A stretch of 64,000 nt of DNA, taken from assembly GCA_963709085.1 (NCBI GenBank), contig CAVPVB010000007.1:2046001-2110000 (forward strand). Reading direction: 5' to 3'. The notes beneath the pieces are model-generated. The model saw only the letters and a list, made by a program, of their open reading frames with translations. It was not told the origin of the DNA and did no database searches. A program made the translations under genes and the position numbers. The DNA is from Rhodovastum sp963709085. GTDB taxonomy: Bacteria > Pseudomonadota > Alphaproteobacteria > Acetobacterales > Acetobacteraceae. This document shows positions 46,045-54,753 of this stretch, piece after piece. Each line of letters opens with the position of its first letter. Position 1 is the stretch's first letter.

Positions 46045-46701
46045 TCAGGCGTGGGTGGGGCGGAAGAACGCCACGTACCAATCCCCGGCATGGGTTTGCC
46101 GGTGCACGAGTTCGAACCCGTTCTGCGCCGCGATGCGCGCCACTGCCGCCATCGGCTTGTAGTCGATGGGCGTGGCCAGCAGCCAGGCAGTGGCCATCGA
46201 CCGCAGGCTGCGTTCCAGACCGGACCCGTATTCCGGGTCGGCGATCACCAGCCACCCGTCCGGGCGCAGCTTGGCACGAATGGAGGCGAAATAGCGGCCG
46301 AGATGGGCCTCGTCGAGATACATGCAGACGCCGAAAAACGTCACCAGGTCGAGATCGGTGCGGGCCAGGGCATGAAACGCCGCCTCGGGGATGGCGCCGG
46401 GCACGCCTTCGGGGTCGTTGACCTGGATCACCGTGCCGATCCGCCCGCCCGGGTCGGAGGCCGGGGTGATCTGCCCGGCGCCGCCGATATCGCACAGCAC
46501 CGCCGGCGGCGCGCCCGCCGGCCGGTCGGCGAGCACGCGGTCGAACAGGCGGGCGAGGAAGGCGCTGCTGCGGCTCGGCGAGCGGGAGTTGAGGACCTGT
46601 TCGTTGTCCGCGCCGGGATGGGCGGCGAAGTTGTTGCGCCAGGCTGTCACGACCAGCGCGGCGGTGGCGGCGGTTGCCAGAAGGGTGACGGTTGCAGGCA
46701 T
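46045..46701 (-). CDS. SAM-dependent methyltransferase-like protein with N-terminal membrane segment
   Basis: 218 residues. It begins with a hydrophobic helix (MPATVTLLATAATAALVVTA) that may be an anchor or signal. A class I methyltransferase-like core follows: AVLCDIGGAGQITPASD (motif I, unusual D-I-G-G-A-G), VIQVNDPEGVPGAIP, LVTFFGVCMYLDEAHLGRYF and LRPDGWLVIADPEYGSGLE. The start at 46701 is set by the beginning of this hydrophobic segment. The substrate is unknown. It is convergent with modD and divergent from hyuA. The region 46702-46866 presumably holds both promoters. Confidence 0.7.
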   Translation of the reverse strand: MPATVTLLATAATAALVVTAWRNNFAAHPGADNEQVLNSRSPSRSSAFLARLFDRVLADRPAGAPPAVLCDIGGAGQITPASDPGGRIGTVIQVNDPEGVPGAIPEAAFHALARTDLDLVTFFGVCMYLDEAHLGRYFASIRAKLRPDGWLVIADPEYGSGLERSLRSMATAWLLATPIDYKPMAAVARIAAQNGFELVHRQTHAGDWYVAFFRPTHA

Positions 46702-46866
46702 GCGACAGGTCCTCGATCCACGACCGCGGCGGTGCGGCTGCGGCGCCCCCCATAGCGGCCGGGCAGTGCCGGCACCACCGGGCCGCACGCGCAGCCGCCC
46801 CCTTGCCAGTGCGGGGCGCCAGGGCTTCACTGCCCCGCCCCGCAGCAACCGGAGGCGCCGCCGCCG

Positions 46867-48942
46867 ATGCCCCCCGCCCGGCTTGCCGTCGATATCGGCG
46901 GCACCTTTACCGATCTTGCCCTCGAGCATGACGGGCGTCGCAGCACCGCCAAGGTGCTGACCACGCCGCAGGCGCCCGAGCGCGGCGTGCTGGACGGTAT
47001 CGTGCGCATCCTTGGCGCCGCCGGGCTTGCCGCCAGCGACATCGCCATTCTCATCCACGGCACTACCCTGGCCACCAACGCCATCATCGAGCGCAAGGGC
47101 GCCCGCACCGCGCTGCTCACCACCGAAGGCTTTCGCGACGTGCTCGCGCTGGGCAATGAGAGCCGTTACGACCAGTACGACCTCAACATCGTGCTGCCCG
47201 AGCCGCTGGTGCCGCGATCTTTGCGCCTGCCGGTGCCGGAGCGACTCGACAACGAGGGCCACGTGCTGCGCCCCCTGGATGAGAACGCGGTGCGCGGCCT
47301 TGTCCCGGTGCTGCAGCGCGAGGGGGTGGAGAGTGTCGCGGTCGGGTTCCTGCACGCATTCGTGAACCCGGCGCATGAGCGCCGGGTGCGCGACATCCTG
47401 GCCGAGGCGCTGCCGGCCCTGCCGGTGTCGCTGTCCTGCGAGGTCTCGCCGGAGATGCGCGAGTGGGAGCGGTTTTCCACCACGGTGGCGAATGCCTATG
47501 TGCAGCCGCTGATGGTGCGTTACCTGCGGCAATTGGAGCAGGAGCTGCGCGCACTGGGGATGGCGGCGCCGATCTTTCTGATGCTGTCCGGTGGCGGGTT
47601 GACCACTATCGAGACCGCCTGCCGCTTCCCGATCCGCCTGGTGGAAAGCGGCCCGGCGGGCGGGGCGATTTTCTCGGCCGATATCGCCCGGCAATGCGGC
47701 CTGGCCAACGTGCTGTCGTTCGACATGGGTGGCACCACCGCCAAGATCTGCCTGATCGACGAGTACCGGCCGCAGACCGCGCGCAGTTTCGAGGTGGCGC
47801 GGATCGGCCGGTTCCGCCGCGGCTCTGGCCTGCCGCTGCGCATTCCGGTGATCGAAATGGTGGAGATCGGCGCCGGCGGCGGCAGCCTCGCGCGGCTCGA
47901 TGGGCTCGGGCGCATTGCGGTGGGGCCGGAGAGTGCGGGCGCCGATCCCGGCCCGGCCTGTTACGGGCGTGGCGGCACGCGGCCGGCGGTGACCGACGCC
48001 AATCTGGTGCTCGGCCGCTACGATGCCGGGCGGTTTGCCGGCGGCACGATCCGCCTGGACACGCCGGCCGCGGCGCGCGCGCTGACGGCGGAACTGGGCG
48101 ACGCGCTCGGGCTGGATGCGGCCATGGCGGCGCTCGGCGTGGTCGAAATCGTCGATGAGAACATGGCCAATGCGGCCCGCGTGCATGCCGTCGAATCGGG
48201 CAAGAGCTATGACGGGCGCACGCTGATCGCCTTCGGCGGCGGCGGTCCGGTGCATGCCTGCCGGGTGGCCGAGAAGCTGGGGATCGACCGCGTGCTGGTG
48301 CCGGCCGGCGCCGGTGTCGGCAGCGCCATCGGCTTCCTGCGGGCGCCGGTGGGCTATGAGGTGGTGCGCAGCCTGTATCAGCGCTTTTCCGCGCTCGATG
48401 TGGGTGCGGTGAATGCCCTGCTCGACGATATGGCGGCGGAGGCCGACGCGGTGGTGGCGCAGGGCAGTTTCGGCGCGCCGACGAGACAGCGCCGCATGGC
48501 CTTCATGCGCTATGTGGGGCAGGGGCACGAAATTCCGGTGACGCTGCCGGCGCGGCGCCTGGGGCCGGACGACGCCGCCGGCATTCGCGCCGCCTATGAT
48601 GCCGCCTATACGCGCTTCTATGACCGTCCGGTGCCCGGCTCGGATGTCGAGATCATGAGCTACGCCGTGCTGGTGGCGACCGAGCCCACGCCGATGCTGC
48701 CGCCGCAATCGCAAGGTTCCGGCGGCAGCGCCGCCCCGGCGCGCCGGCAGGAGGTGCGCGACACGGTGACCGGCGCGGTCGCCGACTGGGCGGTGTACGA
48801 CCGCGCGGCGCTCGGCCCCGGCGCCTCGCTGCGCGGGCCGGCGATCATCGCCGAGGCTGAAACGTCCACCCTCGTCGGGCCGCGCTGGTCGGCGTGGATC
48901 AATGCGCTCGGCTATATCGAACTCGTGCGGGGAGGGGCGTGA
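46867..48942 (+). CDS. hyuA: Hydantoinase/oxoprolinase family protein, A subunit
   Basis: 691 residues with the ASKHA-type ATPase start RLAVDIGGTFTDLALEHDGR, then ILIHGTTLATNAIIERKGAR, LPVSLSCEVSPEMREWERFS and the central GGAIFSADIARQ ... SFDMGGTTAKICLID. It pairs with the B subunit downstream. Members are ATP-dependent N-methylhydantoinases, 5-oxoprolinases or acetophenone/acetone carboxylase subunits; sequence alone does not decide. The stop overlaps the B-subunit start (TGATG), so the two are made together. Confidence 0.93.
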   Translation: MPPARLAVDIGGTFTDLALEHDGRRSTAKVLTTPQAPERGVLDGIVRILGAAGLAASDIAILIHGTTLATNAIIERKGARTALLTTEGFRDVLALGNESRYDQYDLNIVLPEPLVPRSLRLPVPERLDNEGHVLRPLDENAVRGLVPVLQREGVESVAVGFLHAFVNPAHERRVRDILAEALPALPVSLSCEVSPEMREWERFSTTVANAYVQPLMVRYLRQLEQELRALGMAAPIFLMLSGGGLTTIETACRFPIRLVESGPAGGAIFSADIARQCGLANVLSFDMGGTTAKICLIDEYRPQTARSFEVARIGRFRRGSGLPLRIPVIEMVEIGAGGGSLARLDGLGRIAVGPESAGADPGPACYGRGGTRPAVTDANLVLGRYDAGRFAGGTIRLDTPAAARALTAELGDALGLDAAMAALGVVEIVDENMANAARVHAVESGKSYDGRTLIAFGGGGPVHACRVAEKLGIDRVLVPAGAGVGSAIGFLRAPVGYEVVRSLYQRFSALDVGAVNALLDDMAAEADAVVAQGSFGAPTRQRRMAFMRYVGQGHEIPVTLPARRLGPDDAAGIRAAYDAAYTRFYDRPVPGSDVEIMSYAVLVATEPTPMLPPQSQGSGGSAAPARRQEVRDTVTGAVADWAVYDRAALGPGASLRGPAIIAEAETSTLVGPRWSAWINALGYIELVRGGA

Positions 48943-50627
48943 TGGCGGGAGAAAACGCCGCGCTGGCGGGCATCCAGCGGCAGATCATGTGGAACCGGCT
49001 GATCGCGGTGGTGGAGGAACAGGCGCAGACCATGATCCGCACCGCCTTCTCCACCACGGTGCGGGAGGCCGGCGATCTCTCCGCCGGGATTTTCGACGTC
49101 AACGGCCGGATGCTGGCGCAGGCGGTGACGGGCACGCCCGGCCATGTGAACTCGATGATGGAGAGCGTGGGGCATTTTCTCCGCAAATTCCCGGCGGCGA
49201 CGATGCAGCCCGGGGACCATTACATCACCAACGATCCCTGGCTCGGCACCGGGCATCTGCATGACCTGACCGTGGTCACGCCGGCCTTTCATCGCGGCAG
49301 GATCATCGGGCTGTTCGCCAACACGGCGCATGTCATCGACGTGGGCGGCCTCGGCATGGGTCCGGAAGGGCGCAGCGTGTTCGAGGAAGGTCTGTACATT
49401 CCGATCATCAAATGCTTTGATCGGGGCGTTGCGAACGCGACGTTTTTCGATTTCATCCGGGCCGGGTCGCGCCTGCCGGTCGAGCTGGAAGGCGATGTCT
49501 ATTCGCTGTGCGCCTGCAACGATGCCGGCGCGCGGCGGCTGGCGCACATGGTGGACGAGTTCGGCATGGAGAGCCTGGAGCCGCTTGCCGATTTCATCTT
49601 TGACAATTCGCGCCGCGCCACCATCGCCGAAATCGCCAAGCTGCGACGCGGTACGTTCCGGGCCGGGATTTGCAGCGACGGCTATGAGGCGCCGGTTGAT
49701 CTGCGGGCGGCCATGACCATTCGCGCCGATACAATCGAGGTGGATTTCGCCGGCACGTCGGGTCTGTCGCAGCGCGGCATCAACGTGCCGGCGGCCTATT
49801 GCCGGGCCTATGCCTGTTTCGGCATCAAGGTGGTGGTGGCGCCGGAGATTCCCAACAACTGGGCATCGCTGGCGCCGTTTCGCATGATTATTCCCGAGGG
49901 GTGCATCCTCAATGCGCCGCGTCCCTATCCGGTGTCGGTTCGCCACGTGATCGGGCAGTTGCTGCCCGATCTGATGATGGGCTGCCTGCATCAGGTGGTG
50001 CCGCAGCGCGTAGCTGCCGAGGGCAGTTCCTGTCTGTGGAATCCGCCGTTGCGGGGGGGCGCTGCGGTATCGGGCCAGGCTCGCGGCAACCGGAAGGTGG
50101 TGGCGGATTTCGAGATCGTCACTTTCAACTCCGGCGGCACCGGCGCGCGGCCGGGGCTGGACGGGTTGGACGGTACGGCGTTTCCCTCCGGCGTGCGCAC
50201 CATGCCGGTGGAGGCGACCGAGAATGTGGCGCCGGTGATTTTCTGGCGCAAGGAGTTGCGGCCGGACAGTGCCGGGGCGGGGCGCACGCGGGGTGGCTTC
50301 GGGCAGGTCATGGAGATTGGCAGCAAGGGCGATCTGGAGTTTGCGGTGAATGCGGTGTTTGACCGTGTCGGCCATCCGCCGAAGGGGCGCGATGGTGGCG
50401 GCGACGGGGCGCCCGGGGCGGTGTTGTTGAAGTCGGGAGCGACGCTGCGCACAAAGGGATTTCAGGTTATTCCGGATGGTGATCGGCTTGTGCTGCTGCT
50501 TCCTGGCGGTGGCGGCATGGGCGATCCGCGCGAGCGCGACCCTGCGAAGGTGGTACGTGACGTTCGCGACGGACTGGTGAGTGCGGCGGCGGCGCGCGCC
50601 CTGTACGGAGCTGAGGTTTCCTCGTAA
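48942..50627 (+). CDS. hyuB: Hydantoinase/oxoprolinase family protein, B subunit
   Basis: 561 residues with the B-subunit landmarks QIMWNRLIAVVEEQAQTMIR, TAFSTTVREAGDLSAGIFD, NDPWLGTGHLHDLTVVTPAF, TAHVIDVGGLGMGPEGRSVF and the glycine-rich end LLLPGGGGMGDPRERDP. Together with HyuA it probably forms an ATP-dependent amidohydrolase or carboxylase complex. The start is at ATG 48942, overlapping the hyuA stop. No third subunit is present, which slightly favours hydantoinase/oxoprolinase over acetophenone carboxylase. Confidence 0.93.
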   Translation: MAGENAALAGIQRQIMWNRLIAVVEEQAQTMIRTAFSTTVREAGDLSAGIFDVNGRMLAQAVTGTPGHVNSMMESVGHFLRKFPAATMQPGDHYITNDPWLGTGHLHDLTVVTPAFHRGRIIGLFANTAHVIDVGGLGMGPEGRSVFEEGLYIPIIKCFDRGVANATFFDFIRAGSRLPVELEGDVYSLCACNDAGARRLAHMVDEFGMESLEPLADFIFDNSRRATIAEIAKLRRGTFRAGICSDGYEAPVDLRAAMTIRADTIEVDFAGTSGLSQRGINVPAAYCRAYACFGIKVVVAPEIPNNWASLAPFRMIIPEGCILNAPRPYPVSVRHVIGQLLPDLMMGCLHQVVPQRVAAEGSSCLWNPPLRGGAAVSGQARGNRKVVADFEIVTFNSGGTGARPGLDGLDGTAFPSGVRTMPVEATENVAPVIFWRKELRPDSAGAGRTRGGFGQVMEIGSKGDLEFAVNAVFDRVGHPPKGRDGGGDGAPGAVLLKSGATLRTKGFQVIPDGDRLVLLLPGGGGMGDPRERDPAKVVRDVRDGLVSAAAARALYGAEVSS

Positions 50628-50635
50628 TAATGGGT

Positions 50636-50703
50636 TCCAAGGGCTGTGCCCTTGGTGGGGTCCAGGGGCGACGCCCCTGGCGGGGTCCGGGGCAGCGCCC
50701 CGG
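50636..50703. repeat. Dispersed palindromic repeat, triple-hairpin form
   Basis: Three hairpins in a row: CCAAGGGCTGTGCCCTTGG, CCAGGGGCGACGCCCCTGG and CCGGGGCAGCGCCCCGG, preceded by the AATGGGTT end seen in other copies. It lies between hyuB and the propeller gene, 17 bases before the latter's ATG. Confidence 0.85.
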
Positions 50704-50719
50704 CTGCTGGAGTATCATC

Positions 50720-51757
50720 ATGACGCGCCTTCTCCTGGCGTTTGTTGTTGTCCTTTTTTCTATTGCCGCGCACGCAGCCGACCCGCCGCGCCTGCAGGTT
50801 GATCCGTTCTGGCCGCAGAAGCTGCCGCATGACTGGGTCTACGGCGAGGTCTCCGGCGTCGCCACTGACGAGCGTGACCATGTCTGGATCATTCAGCGCC
50901 CGGGCGCTGACAAGCTGCACGCCGCACCGCCGGTTATCGAGTTCGACCCTGAGGGCCGCGTTGTGCAGGCGTGGGGTGGACCCGGTCATGGCTATGACTG
51001 GTTCACCAGCGAGCACGGCATCAATGTGGACCCCAAGGGGTTCGTCTGGCTCGGCGGTAACGGCGCCGAGGATGGGCAGGTGCTGAAATTCACCCGGGAC
51101 GGCAAGTTTGTGCTGCAGATCGGCCACCCCGGCACCAAAATTGACAGCAACGACGTGACCAGACTCGGCCGCCCCGCTGATACGCGGGTCGATCCGGTCG
51201 CCAACGAAGTCTATGTCGCCGACGGCTACGGCAATCACCGCATCATCGTCTTCGATGCCGATACCGGCGCCTACAAACGCCACTGGGGCGCCTATGGCCT
51301 GCGCCCGACCGATCACCATCTGGGGTATGACCCGCATGCCGCACCGGCGCGGCAGTTCGGCAACCCGGTGCATTGCGTCAAGCTCGGGCGCGACGGGCTG
51401 GTCTATGTCTGCGACCGCAAGAACGACCGCATTCAGGTGTTTCGCCACGATGGCAGCTTTGTCGCCGAGTGGTTCGTCCGGCCCGAGACGCGCGGCCTCG
51501 GCAGCGTCTGGGACCTGGCGTTCTCGCCCGATGCGGCACAGAGCTTCCTGTTCAACGCGGATGGCACGAACGAGGAGGTGCGCATCCTGCGCGGTGGCGA
51601 CGGCAGTATCCTGGGCGCCTTCGGGCGACCGGGGCGGCGGCCGGGGGAGTTTCACTGGGTGCACAGCATTGCGGTGGACAGCCATGGCAATGTGTTCACG
51701 ACGGAGGTGGACCGGGCCAACCGGGTGCAGAAATTCGTTCCGGTCAACCGGCCCTAG
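50720..51757 (+). CDS. Secreted NHL-type beta-propeller protein
   Basis: 345 residues with a signal peptide (MTRLLLAFVVVLFSIAAHAA). The mature part is built of NHL-like propeller blades (SGVATDERDHVWIIQRPGAD, HGINVDPKGFVWLGGNGAED, RVDPVANEVYVADGYGNHRI, VKLGRDGLVYVCDRKNDRIQ, SIAVDSHGNVFTTEVDRANR) and resembles the lyase-like propellers of peptidylglycine alpha-amidating enzymes. No catalytic residues are assignable; a binding or scaffold role is equally possible. The start at 50720 is preceded by CTGGAG; the frame is open to 50630 but there reads through the repeat. It may share a transcript with hyuAB. Confidence 0.85.
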   Translation: MTRLLLAFVVVLFSIAAHAADPPRLQVDPFWPQKLPHDWVYGEVSGVATDERDHVWIIQRPGADKLHAAPPVIEFDPEGRVVQAWGGPGHGYDWFTSEHGINVDPKGFVWLGGNGAEDGQVLKFTRDGKFVLQIGHPGTKIDSNDVTRLGRPADTRVDPVANEVYVADGYGNHRIIVFDADTGAYKRHWGAYGLRPTDHHLGYDPHAAPARQFGNPVHCVKLGRDGLVYVCDRKNDRIQVFRHDGSFVAEWFVRPETRGLGSVWDLAFSPDAAQSFLFNADGTNEEVRILRGGDGSILGAFGRPGRRPGEFHWVHSIAVDSHGNVFTTEVDRANRVQKFVPVNRP

Positions 51758-51797
51758 CGGCGGCCGGGAGACTGCCATCGTCGTTTGTGAGATAAGG

Positions 51798-51828
51798 CAG
51801 GGAAGGCCAGGGCTCTGCCCTGGACCCC
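51798..51828. repeat. Dispersed palindromic repeat, short copy
   Basis: The head GGAAGGCC and the hairpin CCAGGGCTCTGCCCTGG lie between two convergent genes, where they could terminate both transcripts. Confidence 0.75.
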
Positions 51829-51858
51829 CTTTCGTGGCCTCCAGGGTGATTCCGGCTT

Positions 51859-52788
51859 CTATCGATCGGGCGTTGGCGCGCGCTGCACTGCGTAGGCCTG
51901 CAACTGGGCGTAGGCGGCCCGCAACAGGGTCGCGGGCCGGCCGGTCGCGCGGACGCGCGCCAGCATGTCACCCACGATATGGTCGGCCTCCACCGGCCCG
52001 CCACGCTGCAAATCGCGCAGCATGGAGGCCGCGTTGCCGGAATCGCGGTCGGTCAGCCATTGCCGGGTGGCCTCCAGAAAGCGCGGGCGCGGCGGGAAGC
52101 CGGCGGCCTCGGCCGCGGCGGTGCCGTCGGCGAACATCTCCAGCATCAGCGCCGCCCCTTCCCCGGTGCGGGCGATCTGGCCGACATTCGCGCGCAGCAG
52201 GCAGGTCATGCCGGCGAGTGTGCTCAGCAGGGTGAATTTCTCCCACATATCCAGCAGAATGTTGTCCGACAGGACAGGCGCGAAGCCACCCTTGAGAAGC
52301 TCTGCCTGCAACCGTTCGGCACGCTCGCGCTGCGCCGGGGTGCGCGGGCCGTGCGAAAAACCCTGGGTTGTATTCAGGTGGCGGATGGTGCCGTCGGGGT
52401 CGAGGGCCGCGCCGATAACCGCCACGCCGCCGGCCACGTTGTCGGCGCCGAACGCGGCGTCCAGCACGTCGAGATGGCGGATGCCGTTGAGCTGCGGGAT
52501 GATCAGCGCGCCGGGGGCGGCCGGCCGGATCGTGGCGATGGCATCGTCGAGGTCATAGGCCTTGCATGCGAGAATGATGGCGTCCCAGCCCGGCGCGGCG
52601 TGCTCGCGTAGCACCGTTTTAACCTTTACCTGCGCATCACCGAGCGGGCTGCGGATGACCAGCCCGTCCGTGGCGAGTTGGCCGGCACGGCGCGGCCGCA
52701 CCAGGAAGGTTACGTCCACGCCGGCCGCCGCGAGCCGCCCGCCGTAATAGCCGCCGATACCGCCGGCCCCGAGCACCAGGATGCGCAT
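51859..52788 (-). CDS. Ketopantoate reductase family protein
   Basis: 309 residues. The Rossmann start MRILVLGAGGIGGYYGGRLA, CKAYDLDDAIATIRPA, PQLNGIRHLDVLDAAFG and the C-terminal helical domain with DMWEKFTLLSTLAGMTCLLR and RPRFLEATRQWL match PanE/ApbA NADPH-dependent 2-dehydropantoate 2-reductases. The family includes paralogues with other substrates and no pantothenate genes are nearby, so panE is not asserted. The start at 52788 is chosen for the canonical N-terminus; upstream in-frame residues are Arg-rich. It is divergent from the efflux operon. Confidence 0.88.
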   Translation of the reverse strand: MRILVLGAGGIGGYYGGRLAAAGVDVTFLVRPRRAGQLATDGLVIRSPLGDAQVKVKTVLREHAAPGWDAIILACKAYDLDDAIATIRPAAPGALIIPQLNGIRHLDVLDAAFGADNVAGGVAVIGAALDPDGTIRHLNTTQGFSHGPRTPAQRERAERLQAELLKGGFAPVLSDNILLDMWEKFTLLSTLAGMTCLLRANVGQIARTGEGAALMLEMFADGTAAAEAAGFPPRPRFLEATRQWLTDRDSGNAASMLRDLQRGGPVEADHIVGDMLARVRATGRPATLLRAAYAQLQAYAVQRAPTPDR

Positions 52789-53096
52789 GTCCCGTCTCCG
52801 TTTCCTTGAGCGTTGCCGATCTAAGCCCGATCGGGCCGGCCGCGCCAACACTGGCGACGACCGATCCGTGGTAATTCCATTTCACATGATGGTTTCGGAA
52901 AACGAGACGCTGAACCGGTGTCATGCGGCTGTTTTTCGGTGCGATTCAGGCATAGAGCCCGCTGGCAATAGGGTTGGCGGGCTGTTAGAACGAAACGATG
53001 CGACTGTGATGGCCAGCGACCTTGCGACTTTGTCAACGTCCAGGTTAAGGGGGGCTGAGTGAGTTGCGACCGTGATACGCGAGCGGCGGCGTCCGC
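52789..53096. promoter_or_regulatory. Divergent control region of the RND efflux operon
   Basis: No gene is seen in this 308-base gap. It holds an interrupted palindrome AGCCCGC-N14-GCGGGCT (52956-52962 and 52977-52983) and several TTGTC/TTAAG-like stretches nearer the efflux gene. The palindrome is a candidate operator, but no TetR, MarR or MerR gene lies beside it. Confidence 0.45.
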
Positions 53097-54746
53097 ATGA
53101 GGACACGACCGACACTATCGCTACCGGCAGTTGTTGCCGGTATCATTCCCCGAACGGTTCCAGCGCGCCGCCAGGTCCTGGCCGTGCTGCTGCTGTTTCC
53201 AATCGCCGGCTGCATGGTCGGGCCGGATTTTGCCGCACCGACTCCGCCGCTCGCCGACAAATGGCTTGAATTGGGCGACCCCACGGTCAAGACCGACCAT
53301 CAGGATTACGAGAACTGGTGGACGGCTTTCCACGATCCCACGCTCGATCGGCTGATCAGGATTGCCTACGACCAGAACCTGACCCTGCTGGCGGCCGGGA
53401 CCCGGGTGCTCGAGGCGCGGGCGGCGCTGGGTGTCGCGGCGGGCGAGTTCTACCCGCAGACGCAGCAGATCGGGGCGAACGTAAGCTACAACCAGGCCAG
53501 TCAGGTCGATCCGACCTCAAATCCTCTGCACACGCTTGGCAATTACTGGCGCGGTTCGCTCGGCACCCAGGTTGCGTGGGAACTGGATCTCTGGGGCAAG
53601 TTCCGGCGTGGGGTGGAATCCGCGGATGCCACCTATCTCGCCTCGATCGCGACGTATGACGACGTGCTGGTCACCCTGCTGGGGGATGTTGCGACCAGTT
53701 ATATCGGCATTCGGACACTCCAGCAGCAGATCGAAATCGCCCGCGAGAACGTGGTGAAGCAGCAGAAAGCGCTTGCCATCGCACGGGACCGGTTCCACGG
53801 CGGCACCGCAACCGGCCTCGACGTGTTCCAGGCCGAGAACGTCCTGGCCCAGACCGAAGCGACGATCCCGCAGCTGACGGCTCAGCTGGAACAAGGGGAG
53901 AATGCCCTGCGCGTGCTGCTGGGCATGACGCCGGAATCGCTCGACACCCTGCTTGCGGGCTCGTCCGGCATACCGGTTCCGCCGGAAGATGTCGCTGTCG
54001 GGATTCCCGCCGATCTGGTCCGCCGCCGGCCGGACATTCGCAGCGCCGAGCTCGCCGCCGCCGCCCAAAGTGCCCAGATCGGCATCGCCAGGGCCGATCT
54101 GTTTCCGGCCTTCAGCCTGACCGGCGCGTTTGGCACCGTGGCCGGCACGACCGGCAGCAACCGCCTGAACGAGGTCTTCACTGCCAACGCCATCCAATTC
54201 GCCTTCGGTCCCACGTTCAGCTGGCCGGTTCTCAACTATGGCCAGATCACCAACAACGTCCGGGTGCAGGATGCGCGGTTGCAGACTTTGCTGATCGCCT
54301 ACCGGAACTCCGTGCTGAAGGCGCAGCAGGAAGTGGAGAACGGTCTGGCCGCCTTCCTGCAGGGACGCAAGCAGGTCGACCTGCTTCGCCGCAGCGTCGC
54401 GGCGGCCAACAGCGCCCTGGCTATCGCGATCGATCAGTACTTACTGGGAACAAGGGATTTCACCACCGTGCTGACCGCAGAGCAGAATCTCTACCAGGCG
54501 CAGAACAGCCTGGCATCCGCTTCCGGCAACGTCTCCACGGGCCTGGCGTCGGTTTACCGGTCTCTCGGGGGCGGCTGGCAGATACGGCAAAGCAACGACT
54601 TCGTGAACGCCGCGACGCGCGAGGAGATGCGCAACCGGACCAATTGGGGTTCTGCGCTGCCGCCCGCAGACCAGCCGCAGCCGCCGGCACCGGGGCTGCC
54701 TTCGCCGGCCGACCGAGGGCCGGACGTTCGGGCGCCGCAGTGGTGA
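53097..54746 (+). CDS. RND efflux outer-membrane factor (NodT family)
   Basis: 549 residues. A signal peptide ends in the lipobox FPIAGC, so the protein is probably an outer-membrane lipoprotein. The OEP (TolC-like) domain follows in two repeats: WWTAFHDPTLDRLIRIAYDQ, LVTLLGDVATSYIGIRTLQQ, RDRFHGGTATGLDVFQAENV, then ADLVRRRPDIRSAELAAAAQ, ADLFPAFSLTGAFG and DQYLLGTRDFTTVLTAEQNL. The C-terminus is Pro-rich. It is first in an operon with a periplasmic adaptor (7 bases downstream) and an RND pump. Confidence 0.93.
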   Translation: MRTRPTLSLPAVVAGIIPRTVPARRQVLAVLLLFPIAGCMVGPDFAAPTPPLADKWLELGDPTVKTDHQDYENWWTAFHDPTLDRLIRIAYDQNLTLLAAGTRVLEARAALGVAAGEFYPQTQQIGANVSYNQASQVDPTSNPLHTLGNYWRGSLGTQVAWELDLWGKFRRGVESADATYLASIATYDDVLVTLLGDVATSYIGIRTLQQQIEIARENVVKQQKALAIARDRFHGGTATGLDVFQAENVLAQTEATIPQLTAQLEQGENALRVLLGMTPESLDTLLAGSSGIPVPPEDVAVGIPADLVRRRPDIRSAELAAAAQSAQIGIARADLFPAFSLTGAFGTVAGTTGSNRLNEVFTANAIQFAFGPTFSWPVLNYGQITNNVRVQDARLQTLLIAYRNSVLKAQQEVENGLAAFLQGRKQVDLLRRSVAAANSALAIAIDQYLLGTRDFTTVLTAEQNLYQAQNSLASASGNVSTGLASVYRSLGGGWQIRQSNDFVNAATREEMRNRTNWGSALPPADQPQPPAPGLPSPADRGPDVRAPQW

Positions 54747-54753
54747 GGATGCC

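Noticed and set aside
52964..52980. Sigma-54 promoter before the efflux operon (TGGCAATAGGGTTGG)
   Set aside because: The -12 half reads TTGG instead of TTGC and the -24 half lacks the CG. The match is no better than chance.
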